This document shows positions 9,364 through 17,859 of a stretch of 64,000 nt of DNA, in pieces. Numbering within the stretch: position 1 is the stretch's first letter; each line of letters begins with the position of its first letter. The DNA is taken from NCBI GenBank assembly GCA_963837345.1, contig CAWIMX010000002.1, positions 1 through 64,000 of the forward strand. Direction: 5' to 3'. A model generated the notes under the pieces. The model had not been told where the DNA came from and searched no databases. It saw nothing but the letters and a program-made list of their open reading frames with translations. Made by a program: the position numbers and the translations under genes. This DNA is from CAWIMX01 sp963837345 (GTDB lineage Bacteria; Acidobacteriota; Vicinamibacteria; Vicinamibacterales; CAVVIG01).

Positions 9364-10224
9364 ATGTCCTCGGGCCGCCGCCGGCTCGTTGTGTTGGTCG
9401 CGTCGGTCCTGCTGCTGGCCCTGGCGGCGGGCGTGTCGGCGCAGTTCGGACGCCAGCGACGACGGGGCGGCGGAGGCTTCGGCGGCTTCTTCCGCGAAGG
9501 GAGCATCCCGCCGGAATTTCCCCCCAAGCAGTTCGCCGACGGCGCCTTCACGTTCTGCAAACTGATGTACACGCAGGCTCGGTACGAAGACATGGGTATC
9601 GGCTGGGCCACCGACTATCCGTACGCGGGCACGAATCTGTCGGTCCGTTTTTCCGAGCTCACCAAGGCGCCTGTCAGCCACGACGAGCAGGGCAATCCCT
9701 ACCGCTGGGTCGTCCGGCTCACCGACGATGCGCTCTTCGACTGCCCGTTCCTGATGGGATCCGATGTCGGCACCGCGACGTTTTCCCCCGACGAGCGTGC
9801 CAAGCTGCGCGAGTACCTGCTCAAGGGCGGCTTTCTGTGGGTGGACGATTTCTGGGGCACGCCGGCGTGGCAAAGCTGGTCGTACGAGATTGGCCAGGTG
9901 CTGCCCGAGTACAAGATTCAGGACGTGCCGATGGATCACGGCCTGATGCACATGATGTACGACATCGTCCGGATCAAGCAGATTACCAACATTCAGAACT
10001 GGCGCCGGACCGGCGACACGCGCGAGCGGGGCATGGACAGCCCGCACGCCGACCTGCGGATGATCGCCGATGACACGGGGCGGATTCTCGTGCTGATGAC
10101 CCACAACACCGACGTCGGCGACTCGTGGGAGCGCGAGGGCGAGGATCACGAGTTCTTTCTCGAGTTCTCTCCAGACGGCTACGCGCTGGGCGTCAACGCG
10201 CTGCTCTACGCGATGACGCACTGA
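9364..10224 (+). CDS. Exported DUF4159-domain protein
   Basis: 286 residues. A signal peptide (residues ~5-27, ending GVSAQFG) is followed by a Gly/Arg-rich stretch (RQRRRGGGGFGGFFREG) and the DUF4159 domain. Typical pieces are FCKLMYTQARYE, DYPYAGTNLSVRFSELTK, LREYLLKGGFLWVDDFWG and ILVLMTHNTDVGDSWE. The domain resembles glutamine-amidotransferase-like folds and is frequent in Acidobacteria, often near MoxR/VWA genes, which are absent here. The function is unknown. Confidence 0.8.
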   Translation: MSSGRRRLVVLVASVLLLALAAGVSAQFGRQRRRGGGGFGGFFREGSIPPEFPPKQFADGAFTFCKLMYTQARYEDMGIGWATDYPYAGTNLSVRFSELTKAPVSHDEQGNPYRWVVRLTDDALFDCPFLMGSDVGTATFSPDERAKLREYLLKGGFLWVDDFWGTPAWQSWSYEIGQVLPEYKIQDVPMDHGLMHMMYDIVRIKQITNIQNWRRTGDTRERGMDSPHADLRMIADDTGRILVLMTHNTDVGDSWEREGEDHEFFLEFSPDGYALGVNALLYAMTH

Positions 10225-10233
10225 ACAACAGTT

Positions 10234-10264
10234 CCAAGGGTTCCGACACCGTTGGCACCCTTGG
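10234..10264. terminator. Bidirectional terminator-like hairpin
   Basis: CCAAGGG (10234-10240) pairs with CCCTTGG (10258-10264) across a 17-base loop, between two convergent genes. The right side also contains a 9-base tandem repeat (GTTGGCACC, CTTGGCACC at 10251-10268). No T-run follows, so termination is only a suggestion. Confidence 0.35.
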
Positions 10265-10273
10265 CACCGTTGG

Positions 10274-12706
10274 TCATTCCGGAATCCAGTTCTGGTTCTC
10301 GATCGCCGACCGAAGGCGCATCAGCACCTCGTCGCCGCCCGTGAACAGATCATCGGGAAAGCGGCGGTAGCGGACAATGGCCCGGTAGATCTGGTCGCTC
10401 TCGTACGTGTTCAGCCGCAGGCCCGCCAGGTACTGCAGCCGCAGATTCCGATCCCGATTGATGACGGCGTCCTCGAGCCACGGCGCGAGCTCGCGCGCGC
10501 GGCCGGCATAAGTCCCCAGCAAGTCCACGGCCGACCCGATCCCCACGCCGCCGAGCGCCGCCGAGACCTCCGCGTGCGCCGGGCCCTTCATCCGCAGATT
10601 CACCGCGTCCACGTCGATCCACAGCGGCTCCGCCTGGCCGAGCAGCACCACGTCGTAGCCCTCGCCGTTGTTGTTGTTGGCCCAGATCGTGCCGTTCGGG
10701 AACACGTCGAAGAACGTCGCGATTTCGCTCTTCACGACGTCCGCCGAGCTCTCGTAGAGAGGTACCCATTGCGACACGATCCCGCCGGGGTTCAGATGCG
10801 CCTTCACGAATTCGAAGTACTCGCGCGTGTAGAGCGTTGCGGCGCCCTTGACCCAGGGGTGAATCGGGTCCGAAGTGATGACGTCGAAGGTCTGATTCGT
10901 CGTCCGCACGAAGTGCCGCGCGTCGTCGATCGTGACGTGGACGCGCGGATCGTCGAGCACGTGCTGGTTCTCCGCGGCGAAGAACGGGGCGACGTGCCTG
11001 ACGATCAGCGGCTCGATTTCGCAGATCGTGAGATGCTCGACCTCGGGATACGGCACGAACGACCCGGCCGTGACGCCGGCACCGAACCCGACGACCAGCA
11101 CCGATTTCGGATCGGGATGGATGAGCGCCGGCAGGTTGCCGAGCATCCGCTGCAGGTGCATGTCCTGGGGCTCGGTCGAGGCTTCGATCTTCCCGCTCAC
11201 GTGAAAGTTGCGGACGCCGTCGAGCAGCTCCGTGACGGCCACCGAGGAGCTCATGCCTTCGCCGACGTAGAGCACCTGGATGGAATCGTCCTGCGGCGTC
11301 GACCGGCCGTAGGCGACGACCAGCGGCGGAAGCGCGGGCACGACCGCGGCCGAGATGGCGGCGACCGCGCCGATGACCGCCAACGTCGCGAGCCGGGGCA
11401 GCGTCGGGCGCCGCGGCAGCAGCGCCGACGCGGCGGCGACCGCCGAGACCGTGACGAGCGCGCGCTCGGCGGTCTGGGTGCCGACGGCCGGTACGACGAC
11501 CATGCTGAAGCCGATGGCGCCGGCGATCGCGCCGATGGTGTTGGCCGCGTAGACGGCGCCGACGCTCCGGGCCGGGTCCGATCCCCGGCGTGCCGCGGCC
11601 GCGAGCGCGAGCGGGAAGCTCGCGCCCCAGGTGAGCGTCGCCGGGACGATCGCCCACGCGCACTGCAGAAGATCGAAGCGGAAGAGGGCCCATGGATTCG
11701 TGGACGTCACCGTATCGGTGTGCCACGCCGGCAGCACCTGGGCGAGCGCGTAGGCCGTCCACGCGATCGACGCGGCCGCGAGCACCTGGCACCAGCCGAG
11801 CGCCGTGGCGGGCCGGATCCGTCGCGCGGCGCCGGAGCCCAGCGCACTGCCGATGCCGAGACCCACGAGAAACACCGCCAGAATGATCGAGAACGTGTAG
11901 ACGGTGGCGCCCAGCATCAGCGCCAGGAATCGCGTCCACACCACCTCGGCGCCGAGCGCCGCCAGCCCCGACAGGCCGATCGCCGTGAGCACGGGGGCCG
12001 TGCCGCCGTCCGGACCCGGGGAGGCCGGCGAGTCCGCGCCGAGCGTGGCCTCGCGTCGGGCGGGTTCGCCATCGCGGCGTCGCAGCGCCAGGGCGGCGGC
12101 GGCCACGCCGAGATTCAGCCCGGCGGCGACATAGGTGGCCACGGCCGTGTCGAACACGCGCAGCAGGTAGAAGCCGGCAATCAGGCAGCCGACGACGCCC
12201 CCGGCGATGTTCGCGCCGTACAGAAAGCCCAGCCGCGACATGCCGTCCGCCGTGTCACCCACCCATCGCGACACGGCGGGCAGCGTGGCCCCCATGAGGA
12301 TGGTCGGAGGCAGCAGACAGACGACGCAGATCAGGCTCCGCAGGAGCAGACTCGGAAGGCCATGGCCCACGGCGCTCGTGTAGAGACCCCCGACAGCCGG
12401 CATGCCGAACAGCACCAGGAGGCCGAAGGCGGCGATGCCCAGCTCGATGAGCGCGTAGACGCGCAGCGGGTGACGGTCGGCGCCGACGACGCGCGCCACG
12501 ACGAGGCTGCCGACCGACATGCCGCCCATGAAGGTGGCGAGCAGCACGCCGAGCGAAATGGCCGAGGAGCCGATCACCAGCTCGAGCAGCTGGAACCAGA
12601 CGATTTCATAGATGAGCGCCGCGGCGCCGCTGCCGACGAAGAGGGCGAGCAGCACCGGCAGCCACGATCCCCCGCGCTCCGATCGCATGGCGAAATTATC
12701 CTCCAT
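10274..12706 (-). CDS. Fused MFS-like membrane protein/spermidine synthase-like methyltransferase fold
   Basis: About 810 residues. The N-terminal ~400 residues are many membrane helices starting FVGSGAAALIYEIVWFQLLELVIGSS, typical of 'fused MFS/spermidine synthase' proteins. The soluble C-terminal half carries the class I Rossmann segment VLVVGFGAGVTAGSF, then CEIEPLIVRHV, DARHFVRTTNQTFDVITSDP and a TPR-free tail. It probably makes or senses a polyamine-like amine, but many members lack proven activity. Start choices are GTG 12709, ATG 12706 or ATG 12688 (GGAGG 11 bases upstream). It is divergent from the CBS gene, with only about 20 bases between starts. Confidence 0.82.
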   Translation of the reverse strand: MEDNFAMRSERGGSWLPVLLALFVGSGAAALIYEIVWFQLLELVIGSSAISLGVLLATFMGGMSVGSLVVARVVGADRHPLRVYALIELGIAAFGLLVLFGMPAVGGLYTSAVGHGLPSLLLRSLICVVCLLPPTILMGATLPAVSRWVGDTADGMSRLGFLYGANIAGGVVGCLIAGFYLLRVFDTAVATYVAAGLNLGVAAAALALRRRDGEPARREATLGADSPASPGPDGGTAPVLTAIGLSGLAALGAEVVWTRFLALMLGATVYTFSIILAVFLVGLGIGSALGSGAARRIRPATALGWCQVLAAASIAWTAYALAQVLPAWHTDTVTSTNPWALFRFDLLQCAWAIVPATLTWGASFPLALAAAARRGSDPARSVGAVYAANTIGAIAGAIGFSMVVVPAVGTQTAERALVTVSAVAAASALLPRRPTLPRLATLAVIGAVAAISAAVVPALPPLVVAYGRSTPQDDSIQVLYVGEGMSSSVAVTELLDGVRNFHVSGKIEASTEPQDMHLQRMLGNLPALIHPDPKSVLVVGFGAGVTAGSFVPYPEVEHLTICEIEPLIVRHVAPFFAAENQHVLDDPRVHVTIDDARHFVRTTNQTFDVITSDPIHPWVKGAATLYTREYFEFVKAHLNPGGIVSQWVPLYESSADVVKSEIATFFDVFPNGTIWANNNNGEGYDVVLLGQAEPLWIDVDAVNLRMKGPAHAEVSAALGGVGIGSAVDLLGTYAGRARELAPWLEDAVINRDRNLRLQYLAGLRLNTYESDQIYRAIVRYRRFPDDLFTGGDEVLMRLRSAIENQNWIPE

Positions 12707-12726
12707 CACGCTATCCTTGGGTCACC

Positions 12727-14094
12727 GTGAAGACAATCAGCGACACCATTCTCGACACCATCGGCCACACCCCGATGGTGCGGATCAACCGGCTCACGCG
12801 CGGACGGATCGAGGCCAGCGTCCTCATCAAGCTCGAAACGTTCAACCCGGGCCACTCGACGAAAGACCGGATGGCGCTCCGCATGATCGAAGACGCCGAA
12901 CGTGCGGGCGCGCTGCGGCCCGGCGGCACCATCGTCGAGGGCACGTCGGGCAATACCGGCATGGGCCTGGCGATCGCCGCCGTGGTGAAAGGCTACCGGT
13001 GCGTCTTCACCACCACCGACAAGCAGTCGAAAGAGAAGATCGACGCCCTTCGCGCGTTCGGCGCGGAGGTGATTGTCTGCCCGACGAACGTCGAGCCTGA
13101 CGATCCGCGATCGTACTACTCGGTGTCGTCGCGGCTGGCGGCCGAATTGCCCGGAGCGTGGAAGGCCAATCAGTACGACAATCCGTCGAACGCAGCGGCG
13201 CACTACGAGCAGACCGGCCCCGAGATCTGGGATCAAACCGAGGGCCGCATCACGCACCTGGTCTGCGGCGTCGGCACGGGCGGAACGATCACCGGAGCCG
13301 GCCGCTACCTGAAGGAGCGGAATCCCCTCGTCCAGGTGCTGGGCATCGACACCTACGGCTCCGTGTTCAAGAAGTACAAGGAAACGGGCGTCCTCGACAA
13401 GCACGAGATCTATCCGTACATCACCGAAGGCATCGGCGAGGACTTCCTGCCGCGAAATGTCGACTTCGGCGTGATCGACTACTTCGAGAAGGTGACCGAC
13501 AAGGACGCGGCGCTCATGACGCGGCGCATCGCGCGCGAGGAGGGCATCTTCGCGGGCAATTCGGCGGGAGCGGCCATGGCCGGTCTGCTGCAGATGGCCG
13601 ATCGCTTCGCCCGGAACGACGTGATCGTCGTCGTCTTCCACGATCACGGGACGCGGTACCTGGGCAAGATGTACAACGACGACTGGATGCGCGAGAAAGG
13701 CTTTCTCGAAAAGACGGGTTTGACCGCGCGCGACCTGGTGGCCAAGGGGCTGTCGGGCGAGGTGTTGTCGATCGAGTGCAACGAACCCGTCGAGCATGCG
13801 CTGCGCGTCATGAGCGAGCGCGACTTCTCGCAGGTCACCATCACCCACGATCAGCGCATCGTGGGTGCGTTGAGCGAGGGCCGCCTCTACGAGGCCCTGC
13901 TCGGCAATCCACAGGTGAAGAACGAACCGGTGGAAACGATCATGGAGCCGGCGTTCCCCTTCGTGGACATCTCGACGCCCGTCGAGCTGCTGGCCACGAT
14001 GATCACCCGGGAAAACCGGGCCGTGCTGCTCAGGGACTTTCAGAGCAACAAGACGTTCATCATGACGCGGTCGGACTTGATCCGGGTTCTCTAG
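12727..14094 (+). CDS. Cystathionine beta-synthase with C-terminal CBS pair
   Basis: 455 residues from a GTG. The fold-type II PLP domain (1-320) shows the Schiff-base lysine K46 in NPGHSTKDRM, the substrate loop EGTSGNTGMGLA and the phosphate-binding GVGTGGTITG. The asparagine-loop glycine usually seen before Ser (GGS) is His here (GHS). Two CBS motifs follow (roughly 335-455), which in this family bind adenosyl ligands. It condenses serine and homocysteine, or acts as a cysteine synthase. A TATCCT box at 12712-12717 lies nine bases before the start. Confidence 0.87.
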   Translation: MKTISDTILDTIGHTPMVRINRLTRGRIEASVLIKLETFNPGHSTKDRMALRMIEDAERAGALRPGGTIVEGTSGNTGMGLAIAAVVKGYRCVFTTTDKQSKEKIDALRAFGAEVIVCPTNVEPDDPRSYYSVSSRLAAELPGAWKANQYDNPSNAAAHYEQTGPEIWDQTEGRITHLVCGVGTGGTITGAGRYLKERNPLVQVLGIDTYGSVFKKYKETGVLDKHEIYPYITEGIGEDFLPRNVDFGVIDYFEKVTDKDAALMTRRIAREEGIFAGNSAGAAMAGLLQMADRFARNDVIVVVFHDHGTRYLGKMYNDDWMREKGFLEKTGLTARDLVAKGLSGEVLSIECNEPVEHALRVMSERDFSQVTITHDQRIVGALSEGRLYEALLGNPQVKNEPVETIMEPAFPFVDISTPVELLATMITRENRAVLLRDFQSNKTFIMTRSDLIRVL

Positions 14095-14168
14095 CATCGA
14101 ACCCCTCGGACCGCCACGAGTTCCGTTTATGATGCCCACAGCCGGGCGCGCTCGCCGGCCACGGTGAC

Positions 14169-14942
14169 ATGCGACTTGCGCTGACCCGCGACATCAGTCC
14201 CGCGTTCTCGCGTTGCCAATTGACGCATCTGGCCCGCCGGCCGATCGACCTCGATCTCGCCCGTCGCCAGCACGCGGCCTACGAGGGCGCGCTCGCGGAC
14301 GCCGGCTGCGAGGTGCGCCGGCTGGACGCCTCCGACGACATGCCGGACGCCGTATTCATCGAAGACGTGGCCGTCGTGTTCGACGAGGTGGCGATCGTGG
14401 CGCGCCCGGGCGCGCCGTCGCGGCGCGGGGAGCCGGCCGCGGTGGCCGACCTGCTGGCCGCGTACCGGCCGGTGCGGCGGATCGAGCCGCCCGGGACGCT
14501 CGACGGCGGCGACGTGCTGGCGATGGGCCGCCGCGTGTTCGTCGGGGCGTCCGCCCGGACGAACGTCTCGGGCATCGAGCAGCTGCGGCAGATCCTGGCG
14601 CCACATGGCTGTTCCGTCGTCGACGTGCCCGTGGCGGGGTGCCTGCATCTGAAGTCGGCCGTGACCGGCATCGGCGACGCGCTGCTGCTCATGAATGGCG
14701 GCTGGGTGCCGCGCGAACCGTTCGCCGATTTCGACATTGTCGATGTCGATCCGATGGAGCCGTCGGCGGCCAACGCGCTCAGGATCCGGGGGCGGGTGAT
14801 CTATCCTGTCTCGTTTCCCCGGACGCGCCGGCGCATCGAAGCCCGGGGACTCGACGTGATGGCGATTGATGTCTCGGAACTTCAGAAGGCGGAAGGCGCC
14901 GTCACCTGCTGCAGCCTGATCTTGGACGGGAGGGCCAGATGA
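14169..14942 (+). CDS. Dimethylarginine dimethylaminohydrolase (DDAH)-like amidinohydrolase
   Basis: 257 residues. The pentein-fold signatures are FIEDVAVV near residue 64, PPGTLDGGDVLAMG at 108-120, the catalytic His in GCLHLKSAV (H160), and the C-terminal catalytic cysteine in EGAVTCCSLI (C247 or C248). DDAH-type enzymes hydrolyse methylated arginines to citrulline and methylamines. The length equals bacterial DDAH. Its stop overlaps the ATG of the DinB-like gene (ATGA), so the two are coupled. Confidence 0.87.
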   Translation: MRLALTRDISPAFSRCQLTHLARRPIDLDLARRQHAAYEGALADAGCEVRRLDASDDMPDAVFIEDVAVVFDEVAIVARPGAPSRRGEPAAVADLLAAYRPVRRIEPPGTLDGGDVLAMGRRVFVGASARTNVSGIEQLRQILAPHGCSVVDVPVAGCLHLKSAVTGIGDALLLMNGGWVPREPFADFDIVDVDPMEPSAANALRIRGRVIYPVSFPRTRRRIEARGLDVMAIDVSELQKAEGAVTCCSLILDGRAR

Positions 14943-15415
14943 GCGACGAGGGGCGCGACCTGCTGCGCCATACGGTGGCGACGGTCGCCTACCGCGCGGG
15001 CAAGGTGCTCCGGGATGCGCCGGCGTCGTTTGCGCGGTACCAGGCCGCCGACACGTCTCGCACCGCGGTTGAGATTCTGGCCCATCTGGGCGATCTCTAC
15101 GATTGGGCCCTGGCCATGGCGTCGGGCGCGCCGGCCTGGAAAGACTCGACGCCGCTCGCCTGGGACGAGGAAGCGGGGCGCTTCTTCGCGGCGCTCGGCC
15201 GCTTCGACGCCTACCTGGCGTCGGACGCCGCGCTCCACGCGCCGGTCGAGAAGCTGTTTCAGGGGCCCGTCGCCGACTCGCTGACGCACGTGGGGCAGCT
15301 CGCCCTGCTGAGGCGGCTGTCGAGCTCGCCGATTCGCGCAGAGAACTACTTCAAGGCCGAAATCGTGATGGGCCGCGTCGGCCCCGAACAGACGCCGCCG
15401 CGTCGCGAGTTCTGA
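14939..15415 (+). CDS. DinB-like four-helix protein
   Basis: 158 residues. Histidines sit at the positions expected for a DinB/YfiT metal site: LLRHTVATV, EILAHLGDLYDW and LTHVGQLALLRRL. DinB-like proteins are often metal-dependent hydrolases or thiol transferases of unknown substrate. It overlaps the DDAH gene by four bases. Confidence 0.72.
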   Translation: MSDEGRDLLRHTVATVAYRAGKVLRDAPASFARYQAADTSRTAVEILAHLGDLYDWALAMASGAPAWKDSTPLAWDEEAGRFFAALGRFDAYLASDAALHAPVEKLFQGPVADSLTHVGQLALLRRLSSSPIRAENYFKAEIVMGRVGPEQTPPRREF

Positions 15416-15503
15416 TCGGCTGAACGCGCTTGACACCTTGCAAGGCACGGACCAAACTGGGCCTTTCCCGAGGGCGCTTGGCGGTTCGTCAAGGAGCGTC
15501 GCA

Positions 15504-16730
15504 ATGAGATCGACTGTGAATGCCCGCATCGCCTGGCTCGCGGTGGCGCTCGTCCTGGGCGTCGGCGTGGAGGCGGCGCCCGTCCCGCAGGGCGGGATGG
15601 GACTGTCCGGCCGCTGGGACGCCACCGTTGTCGTGAACGGTCTGGAGATTCCGTGCGCGTTCGAGATTTCCGGAACCGGCGCGGCGATGACCGGCGCCTT
15701 CTTCAACAGCTCGCTGAAGATCGTGTCCACCGGCACGACCGTCGAGAACGGCACGATCACCTTCGCGTACGACCAGTACGGCACGAAGCTGCAGGTGTCG
15801 GTGAAGGACGGTGAGCTCGACGGCCAGTACCTGCGCGCCCGTGGCGGCTATCCCTTTCACGCCGTGCGTGCGCACGCCCGGACGGCGCCGGCCGCCGGCG
15901 TGCCGTCCATCGACGGCGTCTGGATCGTGAAAGCGCGTGGCTCGAAGAGCGAAGACGCGTGGCGGTTCGTCGTGAATCAGAAGGGCGCCGAGGTGGAAGC
16001 CTCGATCCTGCGGATCGACGGCGACACGGGCGCGCTGAACGGGTCGTACGACAACGGGCGCTTCGTGCTGAGCCATTTCGACGGCTCCCGACCGATGTTG
16101 ATGGAAGTGACGGCCAACGCCGACGGCACGTTGAAGCTGGTCGAGAACAAGCGCACCGAATCGGTGGCCGTCCGGGAGAACACCGCCGAGGCCAAGGCGA
16201 TCGGCGCGCCCGAGGATCCGACGTACCACACCACGGTGCGCGACGCGAACGAGCCGTTCCGCTTCAGCTTTCCGGATCTGAACGGCAAGATCGTCAGCAA
16301 CACCGATCCGAAGTTCAAGGGGAAGGTCGTGCTCGTCAGCATCAGCGGCAGCTGGTGCCCGAATTGCCACGACGAGGCGCCGTTCCACGCCGCCCTGTAC
16401 AAGAAGTATCGCGACCAGGGCCTGGAGATCGTGTCACTCTCCTTCGAGCGCGGCGACCAGCTCAAGGATCCGGTGCAGCTGCGCGCCTTCATCAAGACGT
16501 ACGGCATCGAGTACACCGTGCTCATGCCGGGAGAGCCCGACCAGGCGAGCGAATTGCTCCCGCAGACGGTGAATCTCGACTGCTTCCCGACGTCGTTCCT
16601 CATGGGACGGGACGGACGGGTGCGGATGGTGCACGCCGGCTTCCCGAGCCCCGGCAGCGGGCAGTTCTACGACGAAGCAGTCCACGAGGTCACCCAGAAG
16701 GTCGAAGAACTGCTCGCCGAAAAGCCGTGA
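15504..16730 (+). CDS. Exported TlpA-like thioredoxin-fold protein with N-terminal beta-rich domain
   Basis: 408 residues, with AAGGAG 8 bases upstream of the ATG. After a signal peptide (to about residue 25) two lipocalin-like beta segments run from ~30 to ~225. The thioredoxin/AhpC-TSA domain begins near 255, with the redox motif W284-C285-P-N-C288. It probably reduces or exchanges periplasmic thiols. It overlaps by four bases a gene for a lone DsbD N-domain, which suggests the two form a redox pair. Confidence 0.83.
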   Translation: MRSTVNARIAWLAVALVLGVGVEAAPVPQGGMGLSGRWDATVVVNGLEIPCAFEISGTGAAMTGAFFNSSLKIVSTGTTVENGTITFAYDQYGTKLQVSVKDGELDGQYLRARGGYPFHAVRAHARTAPAAGVPSIDGVWIVKARGSKSEDAWRFVVNQKGAEVEASILRIDGDTGALNGSYDNGRFVLSHFDGSRPMLMEVTANADGTLKLVENKRTESVAVRENTAEAKAIGAPEDPTYHTTVRDANEPFRFSFPDLNGKIVSNTDPKFKGKVVLVSISGSWCPNCHDEAPFHAALYKKYRDQGLEIVSLSFERGDQLKDPVQLRAFIKTYGIEYTVLMPGEPDQASELLPQTVNLDCFPTSFLMGRDGRVRMVHAGFPSPGSGQFYDEAVHEVTQKVEELLAEKP

Positions 16731-17215
16731 CGACCCCCCGGGCCGCTGCTCTGACCGCGGTGGCGCTGGCGGCGGCCGTCTCGGCCGCCGCGCAGTCGCG
16801 CCGTCCATCGCTCATCCTCACGCCCACGGCACCCGCGGCCGTGCGCCCTGGGTCCACGGCGCACCTGTCTCTCGCGGTGGCCATGCCCGAGGCGTACCAC
16901 GTGCAGGCCAACAAGCCCCGGGATCCCGCGCTCATCCCGACGGTGCTCGAGGTCCAGGCCCCCGAAGGGACGACGGTCGAACAGGTGGTGTATCCCGAGC
17001 CGAAAGAGTTCAAGCTCGCCGGCTCGTCCGATGTGCTGCTCGTCTACGGTCCGACGTTCACCGTCGAGGTGACCCTCAGGCTGGAGCAGACCCTCGCCGC
17101 CGGGACGCTCGAGGTGCCAGCCGTCCTCCGGTATCAGGCCTGCGACGAGCACGTCTGCTTCGCTCCAGCGCGCGCCACGACCTCATGGGCGCTGCACGTC
17201 GAACCCGGTCACTGA
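16727..17215 (+). CDS. Stand-alone DsbD N-terminal-domain protein
   Basis: 162 residues from a GTG overlapping the TlpA stop. A signal peptide (MTTPRAAALTAVALAAAVSAAAQ) is followed by one immunoglobulin-like domain. VAMPEAYHVQANKP and YQACDEHVCFAPA (C139, C144) match the nDsbD fold, whose cysteine pair passes electrons to periplasmic partners. The membrane DsbD domain and C-terminal thioredoxin are missing, so electrons must come from elsewhere or from the neighbouring TlpA-like protein. Confidence 0.8.
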   Translation: MTTPRAAALTAVALAAAVSAAAQSRRPSLILTPTAPAAVRPGSTAHLSLAVAMPEAYHVQANKPRDPALIPTVLEVQAPEGTTVEQVVYPEPKEFKLAGSSDVLLVYGPTFTVEVTLRLEQTLAAGTLEVPAVLRYQACDEHVCFAPARATTSWALHVEPGH

Positions 17216-17225
17216 TCCCTGAACG

Positions 17226-17855
17226 TCAGTTCGGCCCGTACAACGCCCGAAACCGCGTCCGATCCGCATCCGAGAGGCCGGGAACGGTCGCGATGTCGGC
17301 GCGCGAGTGGATCTGTCGCCGGTACCGACCGAAATATTCCGCAATATTCCCACCGTACTCGAACGAATACATGATGTCGTCGAAGCCGTCCGTGTGCTCG
17401 AGCCCGAACGCATGGCCGAGCTCGTGCAGACAGGTCAGGTAGACGATCGCATCGCGCAGCAGCGGGTCCATCTGCGTCCGCAGCGCGATGTCCGGCCCGA
17501 GCGAATCCATGTCGGGATGGATGAACACGTTGGCGCCGCGCTTGCCGTCCAGCAGGATCGCCTGGGTCTCGCCGTACTGACCGACGCCAGGTGGCGCCCA
17601 GTAGATGCGGATCCGGGCCTGGGGTTCCGCGGATGGCGCGAGGTGAACGCGCGCTTCGGCCGTGCGTCGCCAGGCGTCGAGCGCCCACTCGGCCAGCTGA
17701 CGGTCGCCCGGCACGAATCCGGTTCGCCGATTCCCGTCGGCGATGAAGTAGGTGATCGGGCTCGCTGTGTCCAGCCGCGCCAGGGGCAGCGTGGCCTGGG
17801 GCACCGCCAACAGCGCCGCGCCGACGACGACGCCCGTCAACCGATCGATGGGCAT
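17226..17855 (-). CDS. Exported matrixin-type zinc metalloprotease
   Basis: 209 residues from an ATG at 17855. A signal sequence (GVVVGAALLAVPQATLPLA) is followed by a compact catalytic domain with the metzincin motif HELGHAFGLEH and the Met-turn (DDIMYSFEY). This is the M10/matrixin family. It starts five bases after the penicillin acylase stop, so the two are probably one minus-strand operon. It may act on extracellular protein. Confidence 0.85.
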   Translation of the reverse strand: MPIDRLTGVVVGAALLAVPQATLPLARLDTASPITYFIADGNRRTGFVPGDRQLAEWALDAWRRTAEARVHLAPSAEPQARIRIYWAPPGVGQYGETQAILLDGKRGANVFIHPDMDSLGPDIALRTQMDPLLRDAIVYLTCLHELGHAFGLEHTDGFDDIMYSFEYGGNIAEYFGRYRRQIHSRADIATVPGLSDADRTRFRALYGPN

Positions 17856-17859
17856 CCGC

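Noticed and set aside
10574..12730. Long plus-strand open frame opposite the MFS/spermidine-synthase gene
   Set aside because: Arg/Asp/His-rich low-complexity translation without domains; the minus-strand gene shows membrane helices and a Rossmann fold.
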